Part shown: positions 15,759 through 23,915 of the stretch, piece by piece | How the letters are laid out: every line of letters starts with the position of its first letter | Numbering within the stretch: position 1 is the stretch's first letter | Assembly (NCBI RefSeq): GCF_001456025.1 | Contig: NZ_LMTZ01000002.1 | Location: forward strand, 1-64,000 | DNA: 64,000 bases | DNA from: Mastigocoleus testarum BC008 | GTDB lineage: Bacteria > Cyanobacteriota > Cyanobacteriia > Cyanobacteriales > Nostocaceae | Direction of reading: 5' to 3' | The notes under the pieces: model-generated | What the model saw: only the letters and a program-made list of their open reading frames with translations | The model's database searches: none | What the model was told of the DNA's origin: nothing | Position numbers and translations under genes: made by a program

Positions 15759-16733
15759 ATGGATATGGAAACACTAGTGAAGTTAAAATTTGGCGATGGT
15801 GACTTTTTACGAGGTTTCAGTCAAGAAGTAAACACCATCACGATCGCCGCAAATCCTGAAGATAAATCGACAGAGATTGAAATTCAACTTCCTAGCGCCC
15901 CAGAAATTCCAGTTTTATATCAAAAATGGCTTGATAAATATACTCTGCTGACTAATCCTTCAAGAATTGGTTTTAAACGCAAACAAGTTACTAATTTTTC
16001 TTGGTCTGAGTGTTATCAGGAATGCGAACAATTTGCTGAATATTTACGCGCACAATTAAATCATTGGCTTGTTGGGATTAAACCAAAATTAGCAGGAGTT
16101 GTTCAATTAAGTTCCAATTATGACATCATATTTATTATTGATGCTCAAGATATAAAATGCCAATCAACTAAGAATATTTTGCACAGATTACCATGGCGAG
16201 AATGGGATTATTTTTCTGGTAATTACTGTTTAGAAACTGCATTAACTTTTAACCAATTTCAATCACAAGTTAATTTAATTAAAGAAAATAATATATTTAG
16301 AAGAGTTAAAGTTACTAGTATTTTTGGTGACAATCAAAATATAGATATCGAAACAGACCGAGAATTAAAGGAAATCAAAACCTTTCCAGGACATTCTCAA
16401 GGAGTTTCTAGTGTTAGTTTCTCTCCAGATGCTAAAACGATTGCTTCTGCTTCATTTGATGGGGATATTAAACTCTGGGACATAAACACTGGTCGAGAAA
16501 TTACAACCCTTAAAGGTCATTCCCAAGGAGTTAGCAGTGTCAACTTTTCCCCCGACGGTAAGACCATTGCTTCTGCATCAGGTGACGGTACAGTAATTTT
16601 GTGGAACTTTGATTTAGAAAGTTTGCTAGATGAAGGCTGCAATTTAATACGCGATTATCTGCAAAATCACCCCGACGTCAGCGAAGATGATAGACGCTTG
16701 TGTGATGGTATTGCTACCAATAAAAATAATTAG
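15759..16733 (+). CDS. Short WD40 protein with effector-associated N-terminal domain
   Basis: A 324-residue protein. The first ~205 residues (VKLKFGDGDFLRGFSQEV, ELPxxPE-like IQLPSAPEIPVLYQKWLDKY) resemble the domain found at the start of large cyanobacterial CHAT or WD40 proteins. Then come only two WD40 repeats, GHSQGVSSVSFSPDAKTIAS and GHSQGVSSVNFSPDGKTIAS, and a tail (DEGCNLIRDYLQNHPDVSED) that normally ends proteins with 7 to 14 repeats. Two blades cannot close a propeller. I infer that recombination between the near-identical repeats removed the middle of a longer gene, leaving an in-frame short version. Whether it folds or works is unknown. Confidence 0.8.
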   Translation: MDMETLVKLKFGDGDFLRGFSQEVNTITIAANPEDKSTEIEIQLPSAPEIPVLYQKWLDKYTLLTNPSRIGFKRKQVTNFSWSECYQECEQFAEYLRAQLNHWLVGIKPKLAGVVQLSSNYDIIFIIDAQDIKCQSTKNILHRLPWREWDYFSGNYCLETALTFNQFQSQVNLIKENNIFRRVKVTSIFGDNQNIDIETDRELKEIKTFPGHSQGVSSVSFSPDAKTIASASFDGDIKLWDINTGREITTLKGHSQGVSSVNFSPDGKTIASASGDGTVILWNFDLESLLDEGCNLIRDYLQNHPDVSEDDRRLCDGIATNKNN

Positions 16734-16964
16734 GGCTTGCTGAATAAATAGAAAAAAGTGGATGTTCAATACATTCTGGTAATGTAGTATTATCAAGCGG
16801 ACAGTCCTCCATAATAATATTCTAGCTATTATAAACTTCTATTTTTTTAATAAAGCCTACAAAATTAATCAGTCTTTTAGATATTAAAGATTATTTCGCC
16901 AGCAGTATCAAAATCTGAAAAGAGTTAATTTTAACCTTAGTAGATTTTTGCAATACTTGAGATT

Positions 16965-17600
16965 ATGAAGCTTTATTACATACCTACAACAAGAGCAGTT
17001 CGTCCTCGATGGCTCCTGGAAGAAATTGATATTTCCTACGATTTGGTTAATGTCACAATGGAAATGTCTCGCTCAAATGAATATGCCAACCTTAATCCTC
17101 ATGGTAAAGTTCCAGTATTGGTTGACGAAAATGTAACTATTTTTGAATCGGCAGCAATTTGTGCTTATCTTGCTGATAAATATTTGGAGCGAGGCTTTGC
17201 ACCAAAACTAGAATCATCTGCACGGGCATATTATTATCAATGGATGTTTTATGCTTCTCTAACTTTGGAAGCCCCAGTAGAGCAATATATGTTTCATGTG
17301 TTACCAGATTTACCAGAAAAGTTATTGCCTAAACAAGCACAAGCAAAAGTTACGCCGGAGGAAGCTACACAATGGTTCGCGAAGGTGTGTGGACCCCTAA
17401 ATGAACTCCTCAAAGATAATAATTATTTAGTAGAAAACAGCTTTACTGCTGCAGATGTAGTGACAGGTGGTGTCTTATTATGGGCATTAAAACTGGGAAT
17501 GCTCCAACAGGATAGCCCTGTTAAAACTTATCTTGCTAGGCTAATGGAACGCCCTGCCTTTCAAAAGGCTGATGAAGATACGTATGCCAAGATAGATTAG
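16965..17600 (+). CDS. Glutathione S-transferase family protein
   Basis: A 211-residue cytosolic GST-like protein that would conjugate glutathione to electrophiles or reduce peroxides. The N-terminal thioredoxin fold (MKLYYIPTTRAVRPRWLLEE) contains the GSH-site motif GKVPVLVDENVTIFESAAI, with the conserved cis-Pro in KVPVL and Glu-Ser in FESAA. The helical C-terminal domain has AADVVTGGVL, the usual N-capping region. Thr/Arg in the TTRAVR stretch occupies the place of the catalytic Ser/Tyr. The gene stands alone and the substrate is unknown. Confidence 0.9.
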   Translation: MKLYYIPTTRAVRPRWLLEEIDISYDLVNVTMEMSRSNEYANLNPHGKVPVLVDENVTIFESAAICAYLADKYLERGFAPKLESSARAYYYQWMFYASLTLEAPVEQYMFHVLPDLPEKLLPKQAQAKVTPEEATQWFAKVCGPLNELLKDNNYLVENSFTAADVVTGGVLLWALKLGMLQQDSPVKTYLARLMERPAFQKADEDTYAKID

Positions 17601-17639
17601 GGACAAAGTAAGAGAACTCTAAAAGAAGAAGCGAATGCA

Positions 17640-17822
17640 ACGAAATTGCTACCAATAAAACAGTTAACAGTTAGCATTTCACTTGAGCCCGTAAGGGTTT
17701 GACATTAGCTGTTAACTGTTAACTTTGAACTGTAGCCCGTAAGGGCGTGGCGTTAGCCATAAACTGTTAGCGAAGCGTGCGCGTTCCTAGCGTAAGCGTA
17801 CCGTAGGTATTGCGCATTAACT
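17640..17822. repeat. Composite palindromic repeat block
   Basis: Contains GTTAACTGTTAAC units, two copies of AGCCCGTAAGGG, and the modules GTGGCGTTAGCCATAAACTG and TAGCGTAAGCGTACCGTAGG. Versions of these modules recur at 45470-45665, in a different order. It fills the gap between GST and the convergent cyclase gene. Confidence 0.85.
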
Positions 17823-17824
17823 GA

Positions 17825-18901
17825 CTAACAAACCATTTCTCTTGTAGCCTCAGCATCAATAGGTTTAGTCAGATAAATCCGTAATAAATGACCGACAGTC
17901 GAAGCTATTAACGGTACTTTCTGGAATAACTTAACAATTTTGGGTCTGTTACTGTTGTTAATCTCAGTCAATTTCACATTGTTCTCAGAACACTTTTCTA
18001 AGCGACGGAAAAAGTCTGGATGCTTAGTATTTAAAATGACAGGAAATGCTCTTGCCGCAGTTTCATTGGTCTTTTCTATCACATCAATATTGTACTGTCG
18101 AGCATCCAAACCAACGGAATCATAAAATGTTGAACGCTCTAATACCGTCAGGGTGTGAGTAGCAAATACAGAAAGTAAAAAGAAACGTACCCATAACCGA
18201 GCTTTCCAATTATCGTAAAGTTTCCCTTGGGATCTCACCAATACCTTAAAGAAATCTCCATGGCGATTTTCGTCCTGACACCAACTCTCGAAGTAGCGAA
18301 ATAGCGGATAAAATTGATTCTCTGGATGTGACTCCAAATGACGGAACATAATTATGTAACGCCAATAACCTATTTTTTCTGATAAATAGACTGTATAAAT
18401 CACCCATTCTGGAGGAAAGAAAGTGTAAGTACGATTTTTAGTTAAATAACCTAAATCTAAAGACAAGTTAAAGTCTGACATTGCTTTATTCAAAAAGCCT
18501 GCATGACGAGCTTCATCCCTCGATAGGTATCCAAAACCTTCCGCAAGTAGGGGGTTTTTATTTTTGAGTCGTCGCGACAACTCTTTAAACAACAGAAATC
18601 CCGAAAATTCAGAAGTACAGGAACGTTCTAGAAACTCAATAAAAGCAAGACGTTTTTCTCCATCAATGCTGTCCCAGCACTTTTCGAACTCTTCACTACG
18701 CACAAAGTGATGGCGATTGTAATCTGATTTTAACTCCTCGATTACTGCTTTTAACTCAGACTCATGCCCAGAGAAATCCATCTGCGCGATCGCCTCAAAG
18801 TCAGTAGTGTAAAATCGGGGCGTTAGTAATGTCTCCTTTACCGGCGCTTTAACTCCCGGTTTGAGCATCTCCGGTTCTAGGGTTTGAAGCGATTTAACCA
18901 T
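17825..18901 (-). CDS. chlAII: Mg-protoporphyrin IX monomethyl ester cyclase (low-O2 type)
   Basis: The oxygen-dependent diiron cyclase forms ring E in chlorophyll synthesis. The 358 residues match the family length. Iron-ligand motifs are visible: SEFSGFLLFKEL (E98), SRDEARHAGF (E130, H133) and QDENRHGDFF (E211, H214). The start MVKSLQTLEPEMLKPGVKAP is typical. Cyanobacteria often have two copies, and the micro-oxic paralogue (ChlAII) is linked to ho2 and hemN in Synechocystis. Here those two genes are next door, so I assign this copy as the low-oxygen one. It is divergent from ho2 rather than collinear with it. Confidence 0.9.
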   Translation of the reverse strand: MVKSLQTLEPEMLKPGVKAPVKETLLTPRFYTTDFEAIAQMDFSGHESELKAVIEELKSDYNRHHFVRSEEFEKCWDSIDGEKRLAFIEFLERSCTSEFSGFLLFKELSRRLKNKNPLLAEGFGYLSRDEARHAGFLNKAMSDFNLSLDLGYLTKNRTYTFFPPEWVIYTVYLSEKIGYWRYIIMFRHLESHPENQFYPLFRYFESWCQDENRHGDFFKVLVRSQGKLYDNWKARLWVRFFLLSVFATHTLTVLERSTFYDSVGLDARQYNIDVIEKTNETAARAFPVILNTKHPDFFRRLEKCSENNVKLTEINNSNRPKIVKLFQKVPLIASTVGHLLRIYLTKPIDAEATREMVC

Positions 18902-19619
18902 GAGAATTCTGCCATTTAATGCTTACAAGGCTATATAAACACGATTTATTCAGTAAATCTATAATTGGTTAACTTATCTGAAGGATTCTTCAAAAAAATT
19001 GTTGATAGGTGGATGATTTTGAGGATATTTACTTAGGAGTTGGGGATTGGGGTGAGCCCGCGCCTAACGGCGTTAGCATAGCGTGGCGTTAGCCATATGG
19101 GGATTGGCGTTAGCGTTAGTAACGCACCATTCCAAATTTCAGAATTACAGGTTATTAAATTCTCATTCCTTACCCATAAAAACACCATTTATTTTAGAAC
19201 TTCATATTTAGAACTTCATATATAGTTATCTACTAACTAAACCTTATTTTTGATATGAGCATCCGCAACTTAAGAAAGAAAAAATTTTGTTTCCGTTACC
19301 CAATCCCCAGTCGCTAGTCGCCAATCCCCAATAAACACTTGTTAAGAAAAGTCAATGCTTGTGTAGTGATACGAAGAATAGTGATTAAATAGTTTTAAGT
19401 AAGAGTCTATAAGACTAAATTTTATCTTCATGGAAATAGTCTTTGCTCTGAACCGGGCGATTTTGGTCAAAGAAAGCCAAAAATAATAAATCGAAGGGGA
19501 ATCCATGTTTCGGAAATAAATTCAACAAACTGTAAATCCAGTTATTAAACTGGTGAAGTTTCCGATTCATTCTGCGCAAATCCAACAAACAACAGGATTT
19601 GAATATAAGGGAATTGATA
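18902..19619. other. Divergent region between chlAII and ho2
   Basis: About 720 bases holding one arm of a long inverted repeat (19041-19107), part of a dispersed repeat (about 19117-19180), a few CCCCAGTCGCTAGTCGCC-type repeats, and a short interrupted frame just before ho2. Promoters for the low-oxygen genes should be here. No operator could be assigned by eye. Confidence 0.55.
19041..19107 (+). repeat. Long inverted repeat, left arm (flanks ho2)
   Basis: 67 bases starting TGGGGATTGGGGTGAGCCCG and ending AGCCATATGGGGATTGG. Its reverse complement occurs at 20466-20533 with a single one-base length difference. The arm also contains its own smaller palindromes (GCCTAACGGCGTTAGC). Confidence 0.95.
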
Positions 19620-19627
19620 ATGAGTAA
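19505..19627 (+). pseudogene. Possible small upstream frame of ho2, interrupted by TAA
   Basis: After an AAGGGG motif an ATG at 19505 opens a frame of 40 codons that overlaps the ho2 start. The fifth codon is TAA (MFRK then stop); beyond it the frame reads on as IQQTVNPVIKLVKFPIHSAQ and ends in GIDNE at 19627. A single C-to-T change would explain the stop. It may be a decayed small gene, once translationally coupled to ho2, or a chance frame. I recognise no family. Confidence 0.25.
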
Positions 19628-20327
19628 TGGTCTAGCGATCGAGCTTCGTAAGAGAACGCAGAAAGCTCATACAGCTGCGGAAAACGTAGGATTTATGAAA
19701 TGCTTTGTCAACGGAGTTGTAGATCGTGACTGTTTTGCAAAGTTTTTAGGTAATTTATATTTTGTTTATGGCGAACTAGAAGCGGCTGTTCAAACACATC
19801 AAAATCATCCAATTGTTAGTAAAATTTATTTTCCCGAACTGAATCGTAAGGCTAATTTAGAAAAAGATTTAGAGTTTTACTACGGTAAAAATTGGCGACA
19901 AAAAATTACTCCATCTCCAACTACCAAAAGTTACGTGAATCATATTCGTAAACTTTCTGCTTCATCGCCAGAATTATTAATTGGTCATACATATACCCGT
20001 TACATGGGTGATCTTTCTGGGGGTCAGATGTTGCAAAAAGTTGCTCAATCCACCCTCAAACTAGAGGGATATCAGGGTACATCTTTTTATCATTTTGAAC
20101 AAATTCCCGACAAAAAAGCATTTAAAAATAAATATAGGGAGGCGTTAGATGCTTTACCTATTGACGATATCACTAGAGACAAAATAGTTACAGAAGCAAA
20201 CTATGCTTTCTCACTCAATATGCAAATCATTCAAGAGTTAGAAGCAATTTTGATCCATGCGATAGGGGAAATTACATTTAAGAAACTCACAAGTCATCAC
20301 AGTTCTGGTAGTACGGAAATCGGTTAA
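19620..20327 (+). CDS. ho2: Heme oxygenase (bilin pathway), HO2 type
   Basis: Cleaves heme to biliverdin, CO and iron for phycobilin synthesis, using ferredoxin. I start at the ATG at 19620 (MSNGLAIELRKRTQKAH, 235 residues), the family's usual start; the TTG at 19599 adds seven unlikely residues. H17 in QKAHTAAENVGF is the proximal heme ligand, and the distal helix is seen in TRYMGDLSGGQ. Linkage to chlAII and hemN points to the second, micro-oxic isozyme. In Synechocystis these three genes are activated by ChlR under low oxygen; no ChlR gene is in this window. The gene sits between the arms of an inverted repeat. Confidence 0.92.
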   Translation: MSNGLAIELRKRTQKAHTAAENVGFMKCFVNGVVDRDCFAKFLGNLYFVYGELEAAVQTHQNHPIVSKIYFPELNRKANLEKDLEFYYGKNWRQKITPSPTTKSYVNHIRKLSASSPELLIGHTYTRYMGDLSGGQMLQKVAQSTLKLEGYQGTSFYHFEQIPDKKAFKNKYREALDALPIDDITRDKIVTEANYAFSLNMQIIQELEAILIHAIGEITFKKLTSHHSSGSTEIG

Positions 20328-20329
20328 AA

Positions 20330-20460
20330 AAGTCAGGAGTAATAAGTAACAAGTAATGAGTAACAAGTAATGAGTAATAAGTAATGAGTAATAAGTAATG
20401 AGTGAGGAGTAGGAAATAAGAAGTAAGAATTGAGAAGGATTTACCAATTACCAATTACAT
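20330..20460. repeat. Heptamer arrays after ho2
   Basis: Units AAGTAAT, GAGTAAC and similar 7-base variants repeat about ten times, followed by a few ATTACCA units. They occupy the ho2-hemN spacer together with the inverted-repeat arm. Confidence 0.9.
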
Positions 20461-20465
20461 AATCC

Positions 20466-20533
20466 CCAATCCCCATATGGCTAACGCCACGCTATGCTAA
20501 CGCCGTTAGGCGCGGGCTTCACCCCAATCCCCA
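20466..20533 (-). repeat. Long inverted repeat, right arm
   Basis: Reverse complement of 19041-19107 (68 versus 67 bases). It is followed by TCCCTAATCCC-type octamer repeats up to the hemN start. Confidence 0.95.
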
Positions 20534-20583
20534 GTCCCTAATCCCTAATCCCCAATCCCTAATCCCTAATCGCCAACCCCCCA

Positions 20584-21936
20584 ATGCTCGATATCATCAA
20601 AAAGTACGATACTCCAACACCAAGATATACTAGTTACCCACCAGCGACGGAATTAACTGAGAAGTTTACCTTCAAAGATTTTCAAGCACGTATTACAGCT
20701 TCTAATCTGCGACGGTCACCACTTGCTTTATATTTTCATATCCCCTTTTGCCAAAATCCTTGTTATTACTGCGGTTGTAATACGATATTTTCTCAAAATA
20801 AAAATATTGCTCAACTTTATCTGGAGTATTTGGTCAAAGAGATTGAGAATACAGCTAAGCTAATCGATCCACAACGGGAAGTTGTTCAAGTTCACTGGGG
20901 TGGAGGTACTCCCAATTATTTGAGTTTGTCACAGGTAGAATTCTTATGGAAAAAAATTACCCAAAATTTTACTGTTAATTCTAATGCAGAAATATCTATA
21001 GAAATTAATCCCTGTGAGGTTGATAAAGAATATATTTTCTTCCTCCGGGACTTGGGGTTTAACCGCATTAGTTTTGGGATTCAAGATTTTAACCCTCAGG
21101 TACAAAGTGCTGTTAATCGCATTCAACCTGAAAAAAAACTATTCGATGTGATGGATTGGATTAAGGTTGCTGGGTTTAAAAGCGCAAATGTCGATCTAAT
21201 TTATGGTTTACCCTATCAAAACCTCGATAGGTTCCGCAAAACAATAAAAAAGACTATCCAGTTAGACCCTGATCGAATTGCTGTTTTTAATTTTGCTTAC
21301 GTTCCTTGGATCAAACCGTTACAGAAAAAAATTCCTGTAGAAGCTTTACCCCACCCTCAGGAAAAGTTAGATATTTTCCAAATGACTATTGAGGAACTTA
21401 CAAATAATGATTATGTCTTTATTGGGATGGATCATTTTGCGAAACCTCACGATGAACTGGCGATCGCTCAACGGAACCTCCAACTCAAACGTACATTTCA
21501 GGGTTATACGACCCATCCAGAAACTGAACTCTTTGGTTTTGGAGCTACATCAGTAAGTTTGTTAGAAGACAGTTACGCTCAAAACTATAAAAAATTAAAG
21601 GATTATTATCAAGCTATTAAAGATGGAATTTTACCGGTGTACAGGGGGTTTCAATTAAACCGGGATGACATCATCAGACGAGAAGTGATCGTCAATATTA
21701 TGTCCAACTTTCAACTTTGCAAACAAGATATCGAAGAGAAATATCACACCAATTTCGATGATTACTTTTTTCGAGAACTCCAAGCTCTAAAAAATTTGGA
21801 AGCTGATGGGTTGGTACATCTATCATCAACACACATCGAGGTTACGGAAGTTGGTAGATTACTAGTGAGAAATATTGCCGTCATATTCGATACTTACATT
21901 ACTCAAAAAGAACAAAAATTCTCTCGAGCAATTTGA
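20584..21936 (+). CDS. hemN: Oxygen-independent coproporphyrinogen III oxidase HemN
   Basis: A radical-SAM enzyme that makes protoporphyrinogen IX when oxygen is scarce. The 450 residues start MLDIIKKYDTPTPRYTSYPP, the conserved HemN opening with the Y-T-S-Y-P motif. The Fe-S cysteines are C56, C60 and C63 in FCQNPCYYCGC, and HWGGGTPNYL is the SAM-binding glycine motif. The C-terminal HemN domain (NIMSNFQLCKQDI) is complete. It lies 256 bases after ho2 on the same strand, with repeats between. It completes the micro-oxic set chlAII-ho2-hemN. Confidence 0.95.
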   Translation: MLDIIKKYDTPTPRYTSYPPATELTEKFTFKDFQARITASNLRRSPLALYFHIPFCQNPCYYCGCNTIFSQNKNIAQLYLEYLVKEIENTAKLIDPQREVVQVHWGGGTPNYLSLSQVEFLWKKITQNFTVNSNAEISIEINPCEVDKEYIFFLRDLGFNRISFGIQDFNPQVQSAVNRIQPEKKLFDVMDWIKVAGFKSANVDLIYGLPYQNLDRFRKTIKKTIQLDPDRIAVFNFAYVPWIKPLQKKIPVEALPHPQEKLDIFQMTIEELTNNDYVFIGMDHFAKPHDELAIAQRNLQLKRTFQGYTTHPETELFGFGATSVSLLEDSYAQNYKKLKDYYQAIKDGILPVYRGFQLNRDDIIRREVIVNIMSNFQLCKQDIEEKYHTNFDDYFFRELQALKNLEADGLVHLSSTHIEVTEVGRLLVRNIAVIFDTYITQKEQKFSRAI

Positions 21937-21949
21937 GAAACACAGATAC

Positions 21950-22130
21950 GAACAGCGCTACGCGCGAGTCATTAGCGGCTAGCGTAGGTCATGACGCTGT
22001 AAACACGCTCAGTGTCTGTGCTTATACCCCCCGCCTTGCTAACACTTTGTGTTTACCCGCATCCTAGCGGATGTTAGCGTTGCTAGCGTAGCGTACCGGA
22101 TCCGTAGGTAGCGCAGCTATAGTATTGCGT
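21950..22130. repeat. Composite palindromic repeat block
   Basis: Includes GCTACGCGCG, TAGCGGCTAGCGTAGG and CCGTAGGTAGCGCAGCTAT; the last is repeated at 44502-44520. These GC-rich modules contrast with the AT-rich surroundings and resemble the blocks near 17.7, 44.4 and 45.5 kb. Confidence 0.8.
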
Positions 22131-22250
22131 GACAGTCATACAGCTTTGCTGTCTATAAAGCGTCACACTGCGTTAATGCGTTTCCGTAGGACATATATAC
22201 TCAAAAAAATAAATAACTTGATAACAAACTATGTCAACACAGTTCTAATA

Positions 22251-22278
22251 AAACCCAGTCGTAATGACTGGGTTTTTA
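22251..22278 (+). terminator. Rho-independent terminator
   Basis: Perfect 10-base stem AAACCCAGTC / GACTGGGTTT with a GTAAT loop, followed by TTA. The A and T tracts on both sides mean it could stop transcription in either direction. It lies about 315 bases after hemN, so a small RNA or leader could end here as well. Confidence 0.85.
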
Positions 22279-22537
22279 GTTATGAGTTATTTTGTTATGT
22301 CTTTACTGAGCGGTAGCATTCAGTGTGATTCAGTGAAAAAGTATAGTTTACTTAATGAACAATGAAGTTAAAGGTGTTAAAAATTAATTTCTAATTATTT
22401 ATTACCAACCATTTGTCGGTAAATAAATTACATCAATGTGTGGAGAAGCAAATTAAACATCAATCAAAAAACTAGCTATAAAGTCAACAGATTAATTAAA
22501 AAAATTGAAACATTGATGCTAATTTAAAAATTGATTT
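22279..22537. other. Intergenic, nothing recognised
   Basis: AT-rich spacer between the terminator and the end of the DUF4282 gene. No motif identified. Confidence 0.5.
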
Positions 22538-22837
22538 TTACGGATTTTCTAACTGTTTTGTTTTTTCATTGATACCAAGTGTGATTAGAATTTCTTCCAA
22601 TCCGATTCTGAGGAGAATAATATAGGACGAGAATACTAGGGGAGCTACAACTAAACTTCCAATTCCCAATGTTAAACCGTTATTAAAACCTTCCGTAATT
22701 ATTACTACAGCCATTAAAGCAGCAAAAACCATACCGATTACGTAAAAAATTCCAACAATTTCTACTGCTTCGACAGCCATAAACTTAGAAAACGAAAAAT
22801 CAAATAACCGAAGAAAAAAGTTTTTACTTAGGGACAT
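22538..22837 (-). CDS. DUF4282-like small membrane protein
   Basis: A 99-residue protein with two membrane segments, about residues 25-48 (VEIVGIFYVIGMVFAALMAV) and 58-78 (GSLVVAPLVFSSYIILLRI). The N-terminal FFLRLFDFSFSKFM matches the opening of the DUF4282 family, and the polar tail follows a conserved LLRIGLEEILI. The function of this family is unknown. It is a single gene flanked by long spacers. Confidence 0.8.
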   Translation of the reverse strand: MSLSKNFFLRLFDFSFSKFMAVEAVEIVGIFYVIGMVFAALMAVVIITEGFNNGLTLGIGSLVVAPLVFSSYIILLRIGLEEILITLGINEKTKQLENP

Positions 22838-23276
22838 AAAATTTTAATTTTCCTTTAATACCCTGACAATTCAGTCAAATTTATTCACTTTCATTCAAAA
22901 GTACCAAGAATCAATAAATTTTGCACTGACATGCAGTAATAACTATCTTTATTGTATTCTGTTTTGGAATATCGTACATGATGTTACCACTATGCAGTTA
23001 TAAATCAGAGACTTTATCTGTAAATTATTTGTTTCTTTAATCCTACTTAACAGATCTAACAATTGTTAATTTTGTCATAAGCATAACCACTCAAAATGAC
23101 TTGTGATATGGGTATATCATACAATATGAGCTTTGTCCATTTACTTCGAGGAATATTTAGCTGAAAACTTATTGACAGTTGTCAGTTATCAATTACCAAT
23201 TACCGATTACCGATTACCGATTACCGATTACCGATTACCAATTACCAATTACCAATTACCAATTATTTCAAAATAA
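22838..23276. other. Intergenic region ending in a heptamer array
   Basis: About 440 bases without a gene. The last ~85 bases (23192-23272) are a 7-base tandem array of ATTACCG and ATTACCA units. Confidence 0.7.
23192..23272. repeat. Heptamer array ATTACCG/ATTACCA
   Basis: About eleven in-register 7-base units: a core of ATTACCG copies flanked by ATTACCA copies. It is not a CRISPR: there are no spacers. Confidence 0.95.
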
Positions 23277-23753
23277 TTATTCCGGATCGCAGCGAATTTC
23301 TACCATGAAACCATCAGGGTCGTAGAAGTACACACCGCGCCCTGTGGGACGACTTACGGGTCCGTGAGCAATGGTAATCTGATTTTGTTTTAGCACTTCA
23401 ACTGCACCATCAAATAATTCTGGAGCAATATCGAAAGCTAGGTGATAAGCTCTAGTAAAGTTTTTTTCTGGATCTGGATCGGGAGGATTTAAGTCTGGAG
23501 CGCCAAATAGATCCAAAATGGTACCGTCAGGGGTAATAAAATTAGCAACTTTTCCTTCTGCAACTAATTTGACTAAGGTTTCAGGAACCTCTTCACCTGT
23601 AAGCTCATGTAACCCTAGGATGGTACCGTAAAAATACCGGGAAGCTTGCATATCTTTTACGTTGAGAGCAATATGATGCACTCTACGTAAATCACCTGCA
23701 TTCAATACGCTTTGTTTACTTTGGTTTTTTAGATTTTGGGGAGTAGATACCAT
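23277..23753 (-). CDS. VOC-family (glyoxalase/dioxygenase-like) protein
   Basis: A 158-residue protein of the vicinal oxygen chelate fold. Two beta-alpha-beta-beta-beta modules are visible: VHHIALNVKDMQASRYFYGT to DLFG, and AYHLAFDIAPELFDGAVEVL to FYDPDGFMVEIR. Candidate metal ligands are the first-module His in RRVHHIALN, His in AYHLAF, and Glu in FMVEIR. The substrate cannot be told from sequence. I use the ATG at 23753 (MVSTPQN); a GTG four codons upstream is possible. Confidence 0.85.
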   Translation of the reverse strand: MVSTPQNLKNQSKQSVLNAGDLRRVHHIALNVKDMQASRYFYGTILGLHELTGEEVPETLVKLVAEGKVANFITPDGTILDLFGAPDLNPPDPDPEKNFTRAYHLAFDIAPELFDGAVEVLKQNQITIAHGPVSRPTGRGVYFYDPDGFMVEIRCDPE

Positions 23754-23915
23754 GGAAGAAAACACTGTTTAGCTACAACAACAATAGAATGGCAAAATAT
23801 TTTGCCTTCTACTATTAGTCTAAATGGGGTGTGCGATAAGCCATAGGCATGCGCAAAGCGAACGCTTGTATCAAATTCGGGTTAACGCTTACACTTATTT
23901 ATATATCTAAAATCT

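Noticed and set aside
22251..22278. Possible riboswitch or tRNA fragment
   Set aside because: The hairpin is fully explained as a simple terminator; no cloverleaf or conserved riboswitch core was seen.
22125..22316. 63-residue frame after hemN
   Set aside because: It runs through repeat DNA and the terminator hairpin, so it is not a credible gene.
23192..23272. Possible CRISPR array
   Set aside because: The units are 7 bases long without spacers; it is a simple tandem array. No cas genes are present; the Cas4-like domain at 37074 is part of a fusion without cas1/cas2.
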